Source: Corynebacterium yonathiae
GTDB taxonomy: Bacteria; Actinomycetota; Actinomycetes; Mycobacteriales; Mycobacteriaceae
Assembly: GCF_027570195.1 (NCBI RefSeq)
Contig: NZ_JAKMUZ010000006.1
Coordinates: 60,087 to 124,086 of the forward strand
Reading direction: 5' to 3'
Length of the DNA stretch: 64,000 nucleotides
Of this stretch, positions 9,766-19,064 are shown one piece after another. Position 1 is the first letter of the stretch; every line of letters starts with the position of its first letter. The notes under the pieces are model-generated. The model was not told the origin of the DNA. It ran no database searches and saw only the letters and a list, made by a program, of their open reading frames with translations. The position numbers and the translations under genes were made by a program.

Positions 9766-10469
9766 CCACCATCCTCATCGTTGAAGATGAAGAGTCGCTG
9801 GCAGATCCGCTGGCATTCCTCCTTCGCAAGGAGGGCTTCGAGCCGATCATCGCGCACGATGGCCCCACCGCGCTGGAAAAGTTTGCTGCTAACGACATCG
9901 ATATCGTCCTTCTAGACCTCATGCTGCCCGGTATGTCCGGCACCGAAGTGTGCAAGCAGTTGCGCATCACCTCTTCCGTGCCGGTCATCATGGTTACCGC
10001 GCGTGATTCCGAAATCGACAAAGTCGTCGGCCTCGAGCTAGGCGCCGATGACTACGTGACCAAGCCCTATTCCTCTCGCGAGCTTATTGCCCGCATCCGG
10101 GCGGTCCTGCGCCGCGGCCACGATTCCGGAGCCGGTGCCGATACCGAGGCGGAGGAAGCGGCAGGCGAGCAGATTCTCGAAGGCGGCCGCGTCAAGATGG
10201 ACGTGGAGCGCCATACCGTTACCGTCGCAGACGAGCCGGTATCCATGCCTCTCAAGGAATTCGACCTCCTGGAGTACCTGCTGCGCAACGCCGGCCGCGT
10301 GCTCACCCGCGGTCAGCTCATTGATCGCATCTGGGGCGCCGATTATGTCGGCGATACCAAGACACTCGACGTCCATGTCAAGCGCCTGCGCTCCAAGATT
10401 GAGGAGCAGCCCTCCCGCCCGAAACACTTGGTTACGGTGCGCGGTCTGGGCTATAAATTCGAGCTCTAA
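9762..10469 (+). CDS. regX3: Response regulator RegX3 (OmpR/PhoB family)
   Basis: 235 residues. The receiver domain is N-terminal, with the acidic pair EDE at 8-10, the phospho-acceptor Asp52 in LLDLMLPG, and Lys in TKPYSSRE. The C-terminal winged-helix DNA-binding domain carries [23 protein letters not shown] and [13 protein letters not shown] recognition features (here [13 protein letters not shown]). It is cytoplasmic and is activated by SenX3. The ATG overlaps the senX3 stop by 4 nt. The 3' end overlaps the convergent conserved gene by 4 bp (stop codons interlocked at 10466-10469). Confidence 0.94.
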   Translation: MTTILIVEDEESLADPLAFLLRKEGFEPIIAHDGPTALEKFAANDIDIVLLDLMLPGMSGTEVCKQLRITSSVPVIMVTARDSEIDKVVGLELGADDYVTKPYSSRELIARIRAVLRRGHDSGAGADTEAEEAAGEQILEGGRVKMDVERHTVTVADEPVSMPLKEFDLLEYLLRNAGRVLTRGQLIDRIWGADYVGDTKTLDVHVKRLRSKIEEQPSRPKHLVTVRGLGYKFEL

Positions 10470-11392
10470 TTTTCCGCCTGCTGGCTTTCTGTCTGTAGGC
10501 GCCCAGCCTTCACGCTGGCTGGGTGCTGCGTGAGCTGGACGCCGTGTTCGGCCGCTGCGGCGCGCGCCTTGCAGTGTGCGGCCAGAATCTCATAGGACTC
10601 GCGGCCCATGAGTGCTACCAACTCGTCCTCGTGCGACTGCCACATGGGCAGTGGGTTGGCATGGCAGGCGGCGTCGGCCGAACAATACCAATCAAAATCC
10701 TCGCCGCCATTGCCCCAACCGCGGCGGTCATATTCGCCTATCTGGGTGCGTAGAATCTCCTGCCCATCTGGGCGTTCTTCATAATCTTCATACCGGCGCA
10801 ACGGCAGCTGCCAGCACACCTCCGGCTTGACCACCGTGAGCTCCTCACCGGCATCAACTGCCCACTGGTGCAGTGCACAGCCCGTGCCCGTGGCCCAGCC
10901 GGTGCGGTTGGCGAAAATGCACGCGCCATCCACAATCGGCGTCTTCAGCGCTGGTTCTGGTTCGCCGTCCTCGCCGTCGAGTTCGTCCCATTCCAACCAA
11001 GGCTCTAACTCGTCTGTGGCGTCTTGGGCGAGGAACCCATCTACCCCCGCTGGGCGCAGCTGCCAATATTTGGCGGGCATGCGCGAGACGGCGTCGTAAA
11101 GCTGGTCGCGGTCTTCTTCGTCGGCCATATATGCGCCATGCACGCAGCAGCCCACTTCGGGCTGGCTCTTATCGATTCCCCTGCACGCCGACGTCCCAAA
11201 TTGGCAGCTGTAGTGCGACTCTACCCATGTCAGGTCGATGGAAAAGACGTGGTGCGGGTCGTTTGGGTTGCAAAATTCGAACCATTCCCGCGGAAAGTCG
11301 GGGGCCTCCTCGCGGCCTGCACTTATCGACGCCGCCGCGGGCGAGCTCGCAGGAAAACCTAGGTATACCGTGTCAGATTTTGGGCGATTCAC
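10466..11392 (-). CDS. Conserved Cys-rich protein of the senX3-regX3 / ppx neighbourhood (Rv0495c-like)
   Basis: 308 residues from the GTG at 11392; the first ~25 residues are low-complexity, so a downstream start is possible. Its position between regX3 and ppx on the opposite strand matches M. tuberculosis Rv0495c, whose function is not known to me. Several Cys lie in short motifs: [47 protein letters not shown]. Together they resemble a metal or Fe-S binding arrangement. There is no signal peptide or membrane helix. The stop overlaps the regX3 stop by 4 bp, and the 5' end is divergent from ppx. Function is not assigned; metal binding is an inference from the cysteine pattern. Confidence 0.75.
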   Translation of the reverse strand: MNRPKSDTVYLGFPASSPAAASISAGREEAPDFPREWFEFCNPNDPHHVFSIDLTWVESHYSCQFGTSACRGIDKSQPEVGCCVHGAYMADEEDRDQLYDAVSRMPAKYWQLRPAGVDGFLAQDATDELEPWLEWDELDGEDGEPEPALKTPIVDGACIFANRTGWATGTGCALHQWAVDAGEELTVVKPEVCWQLPLRRYEDYEERPDGQEILRTQIGEYDRRGWGNGGEDFDWYCSADAACHANPLPMWQSHEDELVALMGRESYEILAAHCKARAAAAEHGVQLTQHPASVKAGRLQTESQQAEN

Positions 11393-11425
11393 ACCTAACC
11401 ACGGTAGACCTACTACGCTATTAGT

Positions 11426-12355
11426 GTGCGATTAGGTGTATTAGACGTCGGAAGCAATACCGTCCACCTCGTTGCGGTCGATGCCGCGACAGGCGGACGG
11501 CCAACTCCGATGAGCGATTGGAAGACCCCGCTCCGGCTGGTGGAACAGCTGGACAAGAAGGGGAATATCCATGAAAAAGGTGTAAAGAAGCTGGTCAGTG
11601 CCGTAGCAGAGGCTAGCGAGCTGGGCGAGAAGCTGGGCTGCGCGGAATTTATCGCCTTTGCCACCTCGGCGGTGCGCTCCGCGCCCAATTCGGAGGCCGT
11701 GCTCGATGAGGTGGAAAAGCAGACCGGCGTGCGTCTGCAGATCCTCTCCGGCGTGGAAGAAGCACAGCTGACCTTCCTCTCCGCGCGTCGCTGGTACGGC
11801 TGGTCCGCCGGCCGGATCACCAACCTGGATATCGGTGGCGGCTCGCTGGAGCTGTCCACTGGTACCGATGAGCACCCGGATCTTGCCTTTTCTCTCGACT
11901 TGGGCGCGGGCCGATTGACTCATAATTGGTTCGACACCGACCCGCCAGAGAAGAAGAAGGTCAGCGCGCTGCGCGATTTTATTGATGCGGAGCTTGAGGA
12001 CGTCGCTCAGCAGATGAAGGCAATGGGACCCGCCGGCCTTGCCGTCGGTACTTCTAAAACCTTCCGTACACTGGCACGACTAACCGGTGCCGCACCCTCG
12101 TCTGCTGGACCCTATGTCAAGCGCACACTGACTGCACCGGGTCTGCGGCAGTTGATTTCCTTCATCTCTCGCATGACTGCGGCAGACAGAGCGGACCTAG
12201 AGGGTGTAAGTTCTAACCGATCGCACCAAATCGTTGCCGGCGCTCTGGTGGCCGAGGCATCCATGCGAGCCTTGGAAATCGAGAAGCTGGAAATCTGCCC
12301 GTGGGCGCTGCGTGAGGGCGTCATTTTGCGCCGGACCGACAAGGGATTGGAATAG
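11426..12355 (+). CDS. ppx: Exopolyphosphatase / pppGpp phosphohydrolase family (Ppx/GppA)
   Basis: 309 residues, the short Ppx1-type form without C-terminal HD domains. The ASKHA-fold motifs are present: the N-terminal [14 protein letters not shown] phosphate-binding loop and the central [11 protein letters not shown] loop. Family activity: removal of terminal phosphate from inorganic polyphosphate and, in some members, from (p)ppGpp. The GTG at 11426 follows TACGCT (11414-11419) by 6 nt with no ribosome-binding site, which suggests leaderless translation. An 8-bp inverted repeat ACACCTAA / TTAGGTGT (11391-11398 and 11432-11439) flanks the divergent promoter region. It is followed after 9 bp by the Ala/Lys-rich membrane protein gene. 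Confidence 0.88.
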   Translation: MRLGVLDVGSNTVHLVAVDAATGGRPTPMSDWKTPLRLVEQLDKKGNIHEKGVKKLVSAVAEASELGEKLGCAEFIAFATSAVRSAPNSEAVLDEVEKQTGVRLQILSGVEEAQLTFLSARRWYGWSAGRITNLDIGGGSLELSTGTDEHPDLAFSLDLGAGRLTHNWFDTDPPEKKKVSALRDFIDAELEDVAQQMKAMGPAGLAVGTSKTFRTLARLTGAAPSSAGPYVKRTLTAPGLRQLISFISRMTAADRADLEGVSSNRSHQIVAGALVAEASMRALEIEKLEICPWALREGVILRRTDKGLE

Positions 12356-12364
12356 GAAGAGATC

Positions 12365-13489
12365 ATGGCTGACAAAAACCAGTTGACCGTGGCGGAGCTG
12401 CTGGCCCGCAATAAAAAGGCCCGCGGCGAAGAAGGCAAGGACGACAAGCGTTCCCGCCGCCATCGCCGCAGCCTGGATGAGGGCGGCATCTCCGTTGCCG
12501 AGCTGACTGGCAACCTCAAGAAGGTTAAAGCCTCTCCCGCCGAGGCTAAGCACACCTCCGTATCCATCGACGAGGATGCCCCCGTCATCCGCGCCCCCAA
12601 GTCTGCAGGCAAGGACGAGGCTGATTCTGCGCAGAAGCCCGCCGAAAAGCCTGCCGCCCCAAAGGCCAAACCCAAGGCCGCAGCGAAGCCTGCCGCTAAG
12701 TCCACGGATAAGCCTCGCGCCAAGTCTGCTGCGAAGACCGCAGCTGCTTCTTCTGCCGCCGCGCAGGCCGCACAGAAGCCCGCAGCTGCCGGCGCGGCAC
12801 AGGAGGCGGCGAAGAAGAATCAGCCTTCTGCCGATGACACCGCGGTAATCCAGCGCGTGGACAAGGCGAAGGCAGACGGGACCAAGCCAGCTGCGGCCAA
12901 GGCAGGAGCTAAACCGGCTGCTAAGCCAGCAGCAGAAAAGTCGACCGCGGAAAAGGCTACTACGGACAAGACTGCAGCGGACAAGGCTGCAGCGGACCAT
13001 GCCCGCGCGGAAAAGTCGGGCGTGGAGAAGCAGGGCGCTGCAAAGCCCGCTGCTGAAAAGCCAAAGTCCGACAAGGGCGAGAAAACGGCCGAAGCGGGAG
13101 CAGTAGGCGCTGGAGCTGCCGCTGCGGCGGCGGTGCCGGCGTCGAAGAAAGCGGGCGTCGCTAAGAATGCAGAGGAAACCGGCAACCTGCCCAAGGTCGA
13201 GGATGACGAAGAATGGGTCGAGGAAGAGCACGAGAAGCTCAACCCAGTCTCCATCCTGCTAATGATTGTCGCGGGCATCCTGCTAGCGATTGTCATCTTC
13301 AAGGGCTTTGAGATTCTGTGGGACAATTTCCCCCGCCTCGTTGTCGCCATCCTGGCGCTGTGCGTCACGGCGATTATGGTGGGCGTAACGCACGCGCTGC
13401 GCACCGCGCGCGATGGCTTCTCCATGTTCTTGGCCGGCTTTACCGGCCTCATCCTGGCTTTCGGCCCATTGCTGTTGGTTATGCTCTAA
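12365..13489 (+). CDS. Conserved Ala/Lys-rich membrane protein downstream of ppx (Rv0497-like)
   Basis: 374 residues. The N-terminal ~60 residues are conserved: LTVAELLARNKKARGE, then RRHRRSLDEGGISVAELTG, the signature of the mycobacterial Rv0497 neighbourhood protein. Residues about 85-265 are a low-complexity Ala/Lys/Pro/Glu linker made of short repeats such as AEKPA and AAKPA. The C-terminus has about three hydrophobic segments (around 293-312, 317-338, 352-374), so the charged part probably faces the cytoplasm. GGAAGAG precedes the ATG. It is probably co-transcribed with ppx and ends at a strong terminator. The molecular function is unknown. Linker length is likely to vary between strains. 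Confidence 0.8.
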   Translation: MADKNQLTVAELLARNKKARGEEGKDDKRSRRHRRSLDEGGISVAELTGNLKKVKASPAEAKHTSVSIDEDAPVIRAPKSAGKDEADSAQKPAEKPAAPKAKPKAAAKPAAKSTDKPRAKSAAKTAAASSAAAQAAQKPAAAGAAQEAAKKNQPSADDTAVIQRVDKAKADGTKPAAAKAGAKPAAKPAAEKSTAEKATTDKTAADKAAADHARAEKSGVEKQGAAKPAAEKPKSDKGEKTAEAGAVGAGAAAAAAVPASKKAGVAKNAEETGNLPKVEDDEEWVEEEHEKLNPVSILLMIVAGILLAIVIFKGFEILWDNFPRLVVAILALCVTAIMVGVTHALRTARDGFSMFLAGFTGLILAFGPLLLVML

Positions 13490-13506
13490 GCCCTCGCTTG
13501 TCGATG

Positions 13507-13545
13507 CCCCGGCTACCCCACGTGGTAGCCGGGGTTCCGCATTTT
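13507..13545 (+). terminator. Terminator after the Ala/Lys-rich membrane protein gene
   Basis: Perfect 11-bp inverted repeat CCCCGGCTACC (13507-13517) and GGTAGCCGGGG (13524-13534) with a 6-nt loop. A T-rich tract follows about 6 nt later (13541-13545). Confidence 0.75.
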
Positions 13546-13561
13546 TGGCATGGTGGAGATC

Positions 13562-14353
13562 ATGACAAAGATTGCAATTTTAGGCGGCGGACAAATCGGT
13601 GAGGCTTTGACCTCGGGACTGGTGGCATCGGGCTTTGCAGGCTCGGATATCACGGTCACCAACCGCACCGAATCCCGCAGCAAAGAGCTCCAAGACGCCT
13701 ACGGCGTTAACACCACTAGCGATAATGCGGCCGCGGTAGACGGCGCGGACTATATTTTTGCGTGCGTAAAGCCCTACGCCATCCTGGACCTGCTCGAAGG
13801 CCTCAAGCCAGCCAAGGACGCCGTGGTGGTCTCCATGGCGGCAGGCCTGACGCTGGAGCAGCTGCAGGGTGCGGTGGGCGAAGGCGTGCCGGTGGTGCGC
13901 GTTATGCCTAATACCCCCATGTTGGTGCGCCGCGGCATGTGCACCTGTGCGGCCGGCGAGCACGTGAGCGACGCCCAGATGGACGGCGTGCGCGAGCTGC
14001 TAGAGGCCGTCGGTGAGGTCGCGGTCATTCCAGAGAAGAATATCGACGCCGCCACCGCATTGGCGGGTTCCTCCCCGGCCTATTTCTTCCTTGTGGCAGA
14101 GGCGCTTGTCGACGCCGGCGTGCAGCTCGGCCTTCCGCGCGACGTCGCCGAGAAGCTTGCTGCCCAGGCCGCGGCCGGTTCCGGTGAGATGCTGGCTAGC
14201 TCCGGCCGCTCGGCCACTCAGCTGCGCGCTGGTGTCACCTCGCCGGGTGGCACCACCGCGGCCGCCGTCCGTGAGCTGGAGGAGTCTGGTCTGCGCGGTG
14301 CGTTCTACCGCGCGGCAGAGGCCTGCTCCGACAAGGCAAAGGAGCTCGGCTAA
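13562..14353 (+). CDS. proC: Pyrroline-5-carboxylate reductase
   Basis: 263 residues. It reduces 1-pyrroline-5-carboxylate to L-proline with NAD(P)H, the last step of proline synthesis. The Rossmann loop is at the start (IAILGGGQIGEAL), with VSMAAGLTLEQLQ, VRVMPNTPMLVRRGM and the C-terminal proline signature region VTSPGGTTAAAVRELEESGLRGAFY. The start is the ATG at 13562, with GGTGGAG upstream; an in-frame GTG at 13550 is less likely because it would cover that site. The gene lies between two terminators, so it is probably monocistronic. The order ppx, Rv0497-like gene, proC, bldC-like gene is conserved with mycobacteria. Confidence 0.96.
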   Translation: MTKIAILGGGQIGEALTSGLVASGFAGSDITVTNRTESRSKELQDAYGVNTTSDNAAAVDGADYIFACVKPYAILDLLEGLKPAKDAVVVSMAAGLTLEQLQGAVGEGVPVVRVMPNTPMLVRRGMCTCAAGEHVSDAQMDGVRELLEAVGEVAVIPEKNIDAATALAGSSPAYFFLVAEALVDAGVQLGLPRDVAEKLAAQAAAGSGEMLASSGRSATQLRAGVTSPGGTTAAAVRELEESGLRGAFYRAAEACSDKAKELG

Positions 14354-14399
14354 AGCTGCCATATGCGACCTCCCCGTGGTGGGGGTGTACCCACCCGGG

Positions 14400-14430
14400 A
14401 GCGCTGGGGCGGGTGCTAAGCAGCGCTTTT
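14400..14430 (+). terminator. Probable terminator after proC
   Basis: Arms AGCGCTG (14400-14406) and CAGCGCT (14421-14427) with a 14-nt loop, followed by TTT. Confidence 0.5.
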
Positions 14431-14444
14431 AGGGTTAACCCTAA
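14429..14444. promoter_or_regulatory. Perfect 16-bp palindrome upstream of the BldC-like gene
   Basis: TTAGGGTT followed directly by its reverse complement AACCCTAA, 135 bp before the start of the small HTH gene and just after the proC terminator. The symmetry suggests a dimer-binding operator. The bound protein is unknown. Confidence 0.45.
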
Positions 14445-14578
14445 TGATTGCTGTGAGAAAATTTGGCACTTGGGTCGCATTAGTCACATGTTTCACGATA
14501 GGCTAGGGCAAGCACGTGCGTGAAGTCCTGTGGGAGGGGAAGCCTACAGCGCGTAACGAGCTGAAGGGTTAGATATAT

Positions 14579-14767
14579 ATGGCAAATGAAGAAAAGGGAA
14601 CCTTTCTGACGATCGCGGAGGTCGCCGAGATTATGCGCGTCTCCAAAATGACCGTCTACCGTTTGGTTCACGCAGGCGAAATGCCGGCCGTTCGCGTCGG
14701 ACGCTCTTTCCGCGTTCACGAGTCCGCCGTCAACGAGTACCTGGAGGCTTCCGTTTACGGAGCCTAG
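14579..14767 (+). CDS. Small BldC-like / excisionase-type helix-turn-helix DNA-binding protein
   Basis: 62 residues, almost all one winged-HTH domain of the MerR/BldC/excisionase type: FLTIAEVAEIMRVSKMTVYRLVHAGEMPAVRVGRSFRVHESAVNEYL. The recognition helix is SKMTVYRLVHAG and the wing is VGRSFRVH. It matches the mycobacterial proC-adjacent regulator Rv0500A and Streptomyces BldC in size and motif. The 225-bp region upstream holds the proC terminator, a 16-bp palindrome and AT-rich promoter-like sequence, so the gene has its own promoter. A terminator follows. Target genes are not inferable from this window. Confidence 0.88.
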   Translation: MANEEKGTFLTIAEVAEIMRVSKMTVYRLVHAGEMPAVRVGRSFRVHESAVNEYLEASVYGA

Positions 14768-14785
14768 GCTCGCGCCTATTGGACA

Positions 14786-14838
14786 GCGCCCACCTCTGTT
14801 GGCCCTCGTGGTCAGCGGTGGTGGGCGTTGTTATTTTT
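14786..14838 (+). terminator. Terminator after the BldC-like gene
   Basis: GCGCCCACC (14786-14794) pairs with GGTGGGCGT (14820-14828), with further weak pairing inside a long loop, followed by the T-rich stretch TTGTTATTTTT. Confidence 0.6.
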
Positions 14839-15005
14839 CATGGGCTCTTTTTGGTTACGCACTGGGTGCTGGGTAAGATGGTGTGCATTCGTGTCGGCTC
14901 GCTGATGTGGCCCGCGGTCCGTGAGGTCAAGGCGGCAAGAGTGCACCTTCGCTGTTCCTAGCGCCGGCAGGTTAAAAGTACGTACTACACGAAAGTGAGG
15001 ACTCC

Positions 15006-15107
15006 ATGGGTTCCGTCATTAAGAAGCGCCGCAAGCGCATGTCCAAGAAGAAGCACCGCAAGATGCTGCGCCGCACCCGCGTGCAGCGTCGTAAGCTGGG
15101 TAAGTAA
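15006..15107 (+). CDS. Small ribosomal protein bS22 (Rv0500B-like), 33 residues
   Basis: A 33-residue, extremely basic peptide ([20 protein letters not shown] and 13 more residues ending RRKLGK). It belongs to the short AURKAIP1/COX24-like family shown to be small-subunit protein bS22 in mycobacteria. It sits where M. tuberculosis has Rv0500B, after the BldC-like gene and before serB1. GTGAGG lies 5 nt before the ATG, and a strong terminator follows directly. The 238 bp upstream contain the previous terminator and an AT-rich promoter-like stretch (GTTAAAAGTACGTACTAC). It is too short for ordinary ORF-length cut-offs and easily missed. Confidence 0.93.
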   Translation: MGSVIKKRRKRMSKKKHRKMLRRTRVQRRKLGK

Positions 15108-15126
15108 ACCCAGCCCGCGCTTCTTA

Positions 15127-15165
15127 CCCTCCGCTTCGTGTGTCCAAGCACGGCGGAGGGTTTTT
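15127..15165 (+). terminator. Strong terminator after the bS22 gene
   Basis: CCCTCCGC (15127-15134) pairs with GCGGAGGG (15153-15160). An inner CGTG/CACG pair extends the stem, and TTTTT follows at 15161-15165. It may also serve the convergent HAD phosphatase gene. Confidence 0.85.
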
Positions 15166-15191
15166 GCCTGCTCGACCGATATCTCTGTTTC

Positions 15192-16229
15192 CTACCGCCG
15201 GTAGTAGCGCCAACCGCCATAGGAAAAAGCGGCGGTAACCAGCGCTGGCAAGCCATAGGTGCGGATAGCGCGCCGCACGGAGCGGTAATCGCGCACCAGC
15301 CAGCCGCGGTCACCGGCGATATCGCGTAGCTTGCGGTCCGGATTAATTGCCACAGCGGTGCCAACCATCGACAGCATGGGAACGTCGTTGGCGGAATCTG
15401 AATAGGCGGTGCAGCGCGAGAGATCGAGGCCTTCGATGGTCGCGAGCGCGGCCACGGCGTGCTTTTTGCCGGGCCCGTGCAGAATATCGCCGACCAGCCG
15501 GCCGGTGAACTTGCCGTCCTTGACCTCTGCGACGGTGCCGAGCGCACCCGTGAACCCGAAGCGCCGCGCCAGCACCTGGGCCAGTTGCACTGGCGTGGCG
15601 GTAACCAGCCACACCTGCTGGCCAGCGGCCAGGTGCATCTCCGCTAGCTGCGTGGTGCCGGGGTAGGCGCGGCGCGCCAGCGAGGCATCCACGATCTCCT
15701 CGCACAGCTCCACCAGCTCATCGACACTGCGACCCTTAACAAACTCTAATGCCTGCGCGCGGCCGTGAGCTACGTCTTTGGCATTCTCACTGCCGGAAAC
15801 GCGGAATTTTAACTGCTTCCACGCAATCGGCAAGATTTCGGAAAGCCGGAAATAGCGCTTGCGCGCCAGTCCGAAGGCGAATTCCACGAGGGAGGAGCCT
15901 TGGATGAGGGTGTTGTCGACATCGAAAAACGCCGCCGCCCCCACATCTACCGGTACGTCCGGGTCTTGGTCGGTGATGCGTTGCGCGCCGGCCGCGTCGT
16001 AGGAGCCGGTTACCGAATCCACACCGGAGGCAAAATCCTCCAACTCGAGCCCGAATTCTTCTAGTGCCGCGGCGGCTGCGGCTTCACCGGCGGTGCGCTG
16101 GGATTCCTCGTCCAGCGGGGCGAGTGCTTGGGTCTCTAAGAAATTACGCAGATTGCCGCGCGAGGCGGTCCAATTGGCCAAGAAGTCGCGGGGGGATTCG
16201 GGGAATCCTGGGGGAGTGGTAGCGGACAC
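15192..16229 (-). CDS. HAD-superfamily IB phosphatase, SerB1-like
   Basis: 345 residues from the GTG at 16229 (MSATTPPGF); an in-frame TTG at 16253 is the alternative. It is a HAD phosphatase with the nucleophile motif [14 protein letters not shown] near residues 90-102, motif [12 protein letters not shown], and the C-terminal Asp motif [15 protein letters not shown]. Subclass IB members include phosphoserine phosphatase, and the M. tuberculosis protein at this place is named SerB1, but the true substrate is not established by sequence. The N-terminal ~85 residues have no recognisable motif, and a hydrophobic patch near the C-terminus (about 325-340) may touch the membrane. Divergent from the glutaredoxin-like gene. 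Confidence 0.85.
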   Translation of the reverse strand: MSATTPPGFPESPRDFLANWTASRGNLRNFLETQALAPLDEESQRTAGEAAAAAALEEFGLELEDFASGVDSVTGSYDAAGAQRITDQDPDVPVDVGAAAFFDVDNTLIQGSSLVEFAFGLARKRYFRLSEILPIAWKQLKFRVSGSENAKDVAHGRAQALEFVKGRSVDELVELCEEIVDASLARRAYPGTTQLAEMHLAAGQQVWLVTATPVQLAQVLARRFGFTGALGTVAEVKDGKFTGRLVGDILHGPGKKHAVAALATIEGLDLSRCTAYSDSANDVPMLSMVGTAVAINPDRKLRDIAGDRGWLVRDYRSVRRAIRTYGLPALVTAAFSYGGWRYYRR

Positions 16230-16317
16230 GAGTAAGACAAACAGCTTTCGCAAACGCGGGGTGGACTAACGTGTCCATAGTAATGGTTTCGACCGCCGCC
16301 GTCCTTGTGAGGAGAAT

Positions 16318-16560
16318 ATGTCTCAGCATCTCGTCGAGCTCATGGTGCGCACCACCTGCGGTTCTTGCGCGCGCGTGAGGGAACAGATTACCCCCGTTAT
16401 CAAGCAGGCAGGCGCGGAGCTTAGTGTGCGTAACGTGGATGAGGACGCGGAGCTGGCCATGGAGTTCGGTGACCGCGTACCCGTCGTGGTTATCGGCGGC
16501 GAAGAGTTTGCCTGCTGGGAAGTAGACAATGAGGAGCTGGCGGCCGAGCTGGCCGGTTGA
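16318..16560 (+). CDS. Glutaredoxin-like thioredoxin-fold protein
   Basis: 80 residues. It is a minimal thioredoxin fold with the redox motif CGSC (Cys14 and Cys17) after the first strand (HLVELMVRT), and a cis-Pro region VPVVVIGGEEF, as in DUF836/glutaredoxin-like proteins. The mycobacterial counterpart is Rv0508, also directly upstream of hemA. A GAGGAG-type ribosome-binding site precedes the ATG. The Pro-Val cis-proline and the CxxC are intact, so it is probably redox active. The electron partner (mycothiol or thioredoxin reductase) cannot be told. Confidence 0.88.
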   Translation: MSQHLVELMVRTTCGSCARVREQITPVIKQAGAELSVRNVDEDAELAMEFGDRVPVVVIGGEEFACWEVDNEELAAELAG

Positions 16561-16633
16561 TTCGGGATCCACGACACCGACAGGTAGTCTTTTGGAGGAT
16601 TAAAATCAATCAAAGGGTTGAGGAGTGTTGTGC

Positions 16634-17968
16634 ATGAGCGTGCTCGTTGTGGGTATGTCCCACCAGTCGGCGCCGGTGGCGCTGCTGGAAAAGCTGAGCA
16701 TGGATAGTGCGGTCCAGGATTCCGCCTGCGGGAAACTGGTGGCGGCCGACTCACTTTCAGAGGCGATGATCATCTCCACCTGCAACCGCATGGAGGTCTA
16801 CACCGTCACCAACTCCTTCCACGCCGGCGTGCAGGAAGTCGTGCGCGTGATCACCCAAGTATCGGGCGTGAGCGAGGAGGAGCTGCGCAGCTACCTCTAC
16901 GTACGCTATGCCGACGCCGCGGCCGAGCACCTGATGTCGGTCACCTCAGGGCTGGATTCCATGGTGGTAGGAGAGCAGCAGATCATCGGCCAGGTGCGCA
17001 GCGCCTACCAGGCCGCCTCCGAACAGGGCACGGCCGGCCCGCGCATCCACGCGCTGGCGCAGTCTGCGCTACGGGCGGGCAAGCGCGTGCACTCCGAGAC
17101 CGACATCGATGAGGCAGGTTCCTCCATGGTGTCCTTCGCTTTCGATCAAGCCCTGCAGCGCCTAGACGCCGAGGATTTGGCCGGCAAGACCGCGCTGGTC
17201 CTCGGCGCGGGTGCCATGGCTTCGCTCGCTGCTACCCACGCCGGCCGCCTTGGGGTCAAAGAGTTGGTGTTGGCTAACCGCACCCGCGAGCGCGCCGAGC
17301 GCCTGGCCAGCCACGCTGAGGAGGCCGGTGTCGCCGCCCGCGTCGTGGACTTTTCCCAGCGTGCCGCCGCGCTTTCCGACGTCGACCTCGCCATCTCCGC
17401 CACCGGCGCCGATAATTTCACCATCGAGGCCGCCGATATTCCGGCCGGACGCGAGCTCATGCTCATCGATCTTTCCCTACCACGCGATATCGACGATGCC
17501 GCCGCTGCGGCCGACGGTGTGGACCTGGTCAATATCGAGCGCCTGAGCAAGTCGCTCTCGGCCGCCGATACCGATGTCGCGGCCGGCACTAGCCCGCACG
17601 CGCAGGCCCGTCGCATCGTCGACGAGGAGCTGGCAGCTTATACCTCGGCCCAGCGCGTGCGCGATGTCGCCCCGGCCGTAAGCGCCCTGCATCGCCGCGC
17701 GGCCGACCTCGTCGAGTGCGAAGCCGCGCGCTTGCAACACAAGCACCCAGAGCTTGCCGGCAAGCAGCTGGAGGACGTCCAGCGCGCCCTCAAGCGCGTG
17801 GCCGATAAGCTGCTGCATGAACCGACGGTGAGGGCGAAGAAGCTGGCGGCGTCGGAAAGCAGTGTCAGCAGCGAGAATGCTCTGCAGGAACTCTTTGGCC
17901 TGCAACTGGAAGGCTCCGGAGTGTCCGTGGCCGTTAATGAATTGCCCACCATGACTAAGGAGGCCTAA
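16634..17968 (+). CDS. hemA: Glutamyl-tRNA reductase
   Basis: 444 residues. It catalyses the NADPH-dependent reduction of glutamyl-tRNA(Glu) to glutamate-1-semialdehyde, the first step of tetrapyrrole synthesis by the C5 route. The catalytic Cys is in IISTCNRMEVY (about residue 50). SGLDSMVVGEQQIIGQVRSAY is the family signature, the NADPH-binding loop is VLGAGAMASLAA, and the C-terminal dimerisation helices are present. The ATG at 16634 is chosen because AGGAG lies 8 nt upstream; the in-frame GTG at 16625 overlaps that site. hemC starts immediately after the stop, so the two are co-translated. It is the head of the hem cluster. Confidence 0.97.
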   Translation: MSVLVVGMSHQSAPVALLEKLSMDSAVQDSACGKLVAADSLSEAMIISTCNRMEVYTVTNSFHAGVQEVVRVITQVSGVSEEELRSYLYVRYADAAAEHLMSVTSGLDSMVVGEQQIIGQVRSAYQAASEQGTAGPRIHALAQSALRAGKRVHSETDIDEAGSSMVSFAFDQALQRLDAEDLAGKTALVLGAGAMASLAATHAGRLGVKELVLANRTRERAERLASHAEEAGVAARVVDFSQRAAALSDVDLAISATGADNFTIEAADIPAGRELMLIDLSLPRDIDDAAAAADGVDLVNIERLSKSLSAADTDVAAGTSPHAQARRIVDEELAAYTSAQRVRDVAPAVSALHRRAADLVECEAARLQHKHPELAGKQLEDVQRALKRVADKLLHEPTVRAKKLAASESSVSSENALQELFGLQLEGSGVSVAVNELPTMTKEA

Positions 17969-18856
17969 ATGTTTCAGATTGGTACCCGCGGCTCCAAGCT
18001 CGCCACCACCCAGGCGGGCCATGTGCGCGATTGGCTTATCGACGCCGGCTTTGACTCCCAACTCCACATCGTCGCCACCGCCGGCGACGTCAATATGGCG
18101 CCCGTCGAGCGCATCGGCGTCGGCGTATTTACCCAAGCGCTGCGCGAGGCGCTCTATGCCGGCGAATGCGATATTGCCGTCCACTCTTTTAAGGACCTGC
18201 CCACCGCCCCCGATGATCGCTTCCGCCTCGTGGTGCCGCAGCGCCAAGATTCCCGCGAGGCGCTCGTCGCCCGCGATGGCCTGACCCTGGCGCAGCTACC
18301 GCAGGGTGCGCGCGTGGGCACCTCCGCCCCGCGCCGCATTTCCCAGCTGGCCGCAATCCGCCCGGATCTGGAGATTCGCCCACTGCGCGGCAATATCGAT
18401 ACCCGCATGTCCAAGGTCACCGACGGCGAGCTCGATGCTGTTTTGCTGGCCTATGCCGGCCTGCTGCGCGGCGGTTACGCGGACCGCGCCACCGAAATCT
18501 TCGAGCCTTCCGTCTTCATGCCGGCGCCGGCCCAGGGTGCCCTCGCTATCGAGGCCGTGGCCGGAACCGAGGCCGCGGCGGCCCTAGACGCCATCGTTGA
18601 TGACCGCGCCTCGGCCGCCGCTGCTGGTGAGCGCGCCGTGCTAGCCCGCCTCGAGGCCGGCTGCACCGCTCCGGTGGCCGCAACTTCGCGCTGGGACGGC
18701 GAACAGCTCACCGTGCGCGGTGGCGTCTTTGCCCTCGACGGATCTCGCCAGCTCACGGCCACCGCTTCCGGTCCCGCGGCCGAAGCCACAGAGCTCGGCG
18801 CCCGCGTTTCGGACGAGCTTTTCGCCGGTGGTGCGGCCGAGCTGCTGGGCAAGTAA
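17969..18856 (+). CDS. hemC: Porphobilinogen deaminase (hydroxymethylbilane synthase)
   Basis: 295 residues. It polymerises four porphobilinogens into hydroxymethylbilane. Family motifs: [12 protein letters not shown] at the start, [21 protein letters not shown], the product and cofactor loop [12 protein letters not shown], and the dipyrromethane cofactor Cys in [10 protein letters not shown]. The ATG abuts the hemA TAA, and AAGGAGG lies inside the hemA end. A hairpin region (about 18900-18963) follows, which may reduce transcription into hemD. Confidence 0.97.
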   Translation: MFQIGTRGSKLATTQAGHVRDWLIDAGFDSQLHIVATAGDVNMAPVERIGVGVFTQALREALYAGECDIAVHSFKDLPTAPDDRFRLVVPQRQDSREALVARDGLTLAQLPQGARVGTSAPRRISQLAAIRPDLEIRPLRGNIDTRMSKVTDGELDAVLLAYAGLLRGGYADRATEIFEPSVFMPAPAQGALAIEAVAGTEAAAALDAIVDDRASAAAAGERAVLARLEAGCTAPVAATSRWDGEQLTVRGGVFALDGSRQLTATASGPAAEATELGARVSDELFAGGAAELLGK

Positions 18857-18936
18857 TTTCGCCTTTAGGCGCTAATAATTTAAGGTGTAGATACCACAAA
18901 TCATTGTCCCGCAATGATCCGGCCCCCTTTAAGGGC

Positions 18937-18963
18937 ATCCCAGGCCTTGCGTCCTGGGATTTT
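18937..18963 (+). terminator. Possible terminator or attenuator between hemC and hemD
   Basis: Arms ATCCCAGG (18937-18944) and CCTGGGAT (18953-18960), then TTT. Just upstream is another small hairpin, ATCATTG / CAATGAT (18900-18918). The 208-bp gap hemC-hemD otherwise holds AT-rich promoter-like sequence. Confidence 0.5.
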
Positions 18964-19064
18964 GGCCGTTATGACCGTGTCACCCACCGCCGGCGCGGGG
19001 ACCCACACCGCATGCGATCATGTCCGTGCGCGGTGCCGCGCGCCCGATTTTAGAAAAGAACTTT

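Noticed and set aside
12197..13231. Minus-strand frame of 344 codons opposite the Ala/Lys-rich protein
   Set aside because: An antisense shadow with Leu/Arg-rich low-complexity sequence and no start signals. The plus-strand gene has the conserved N-terminal motif.
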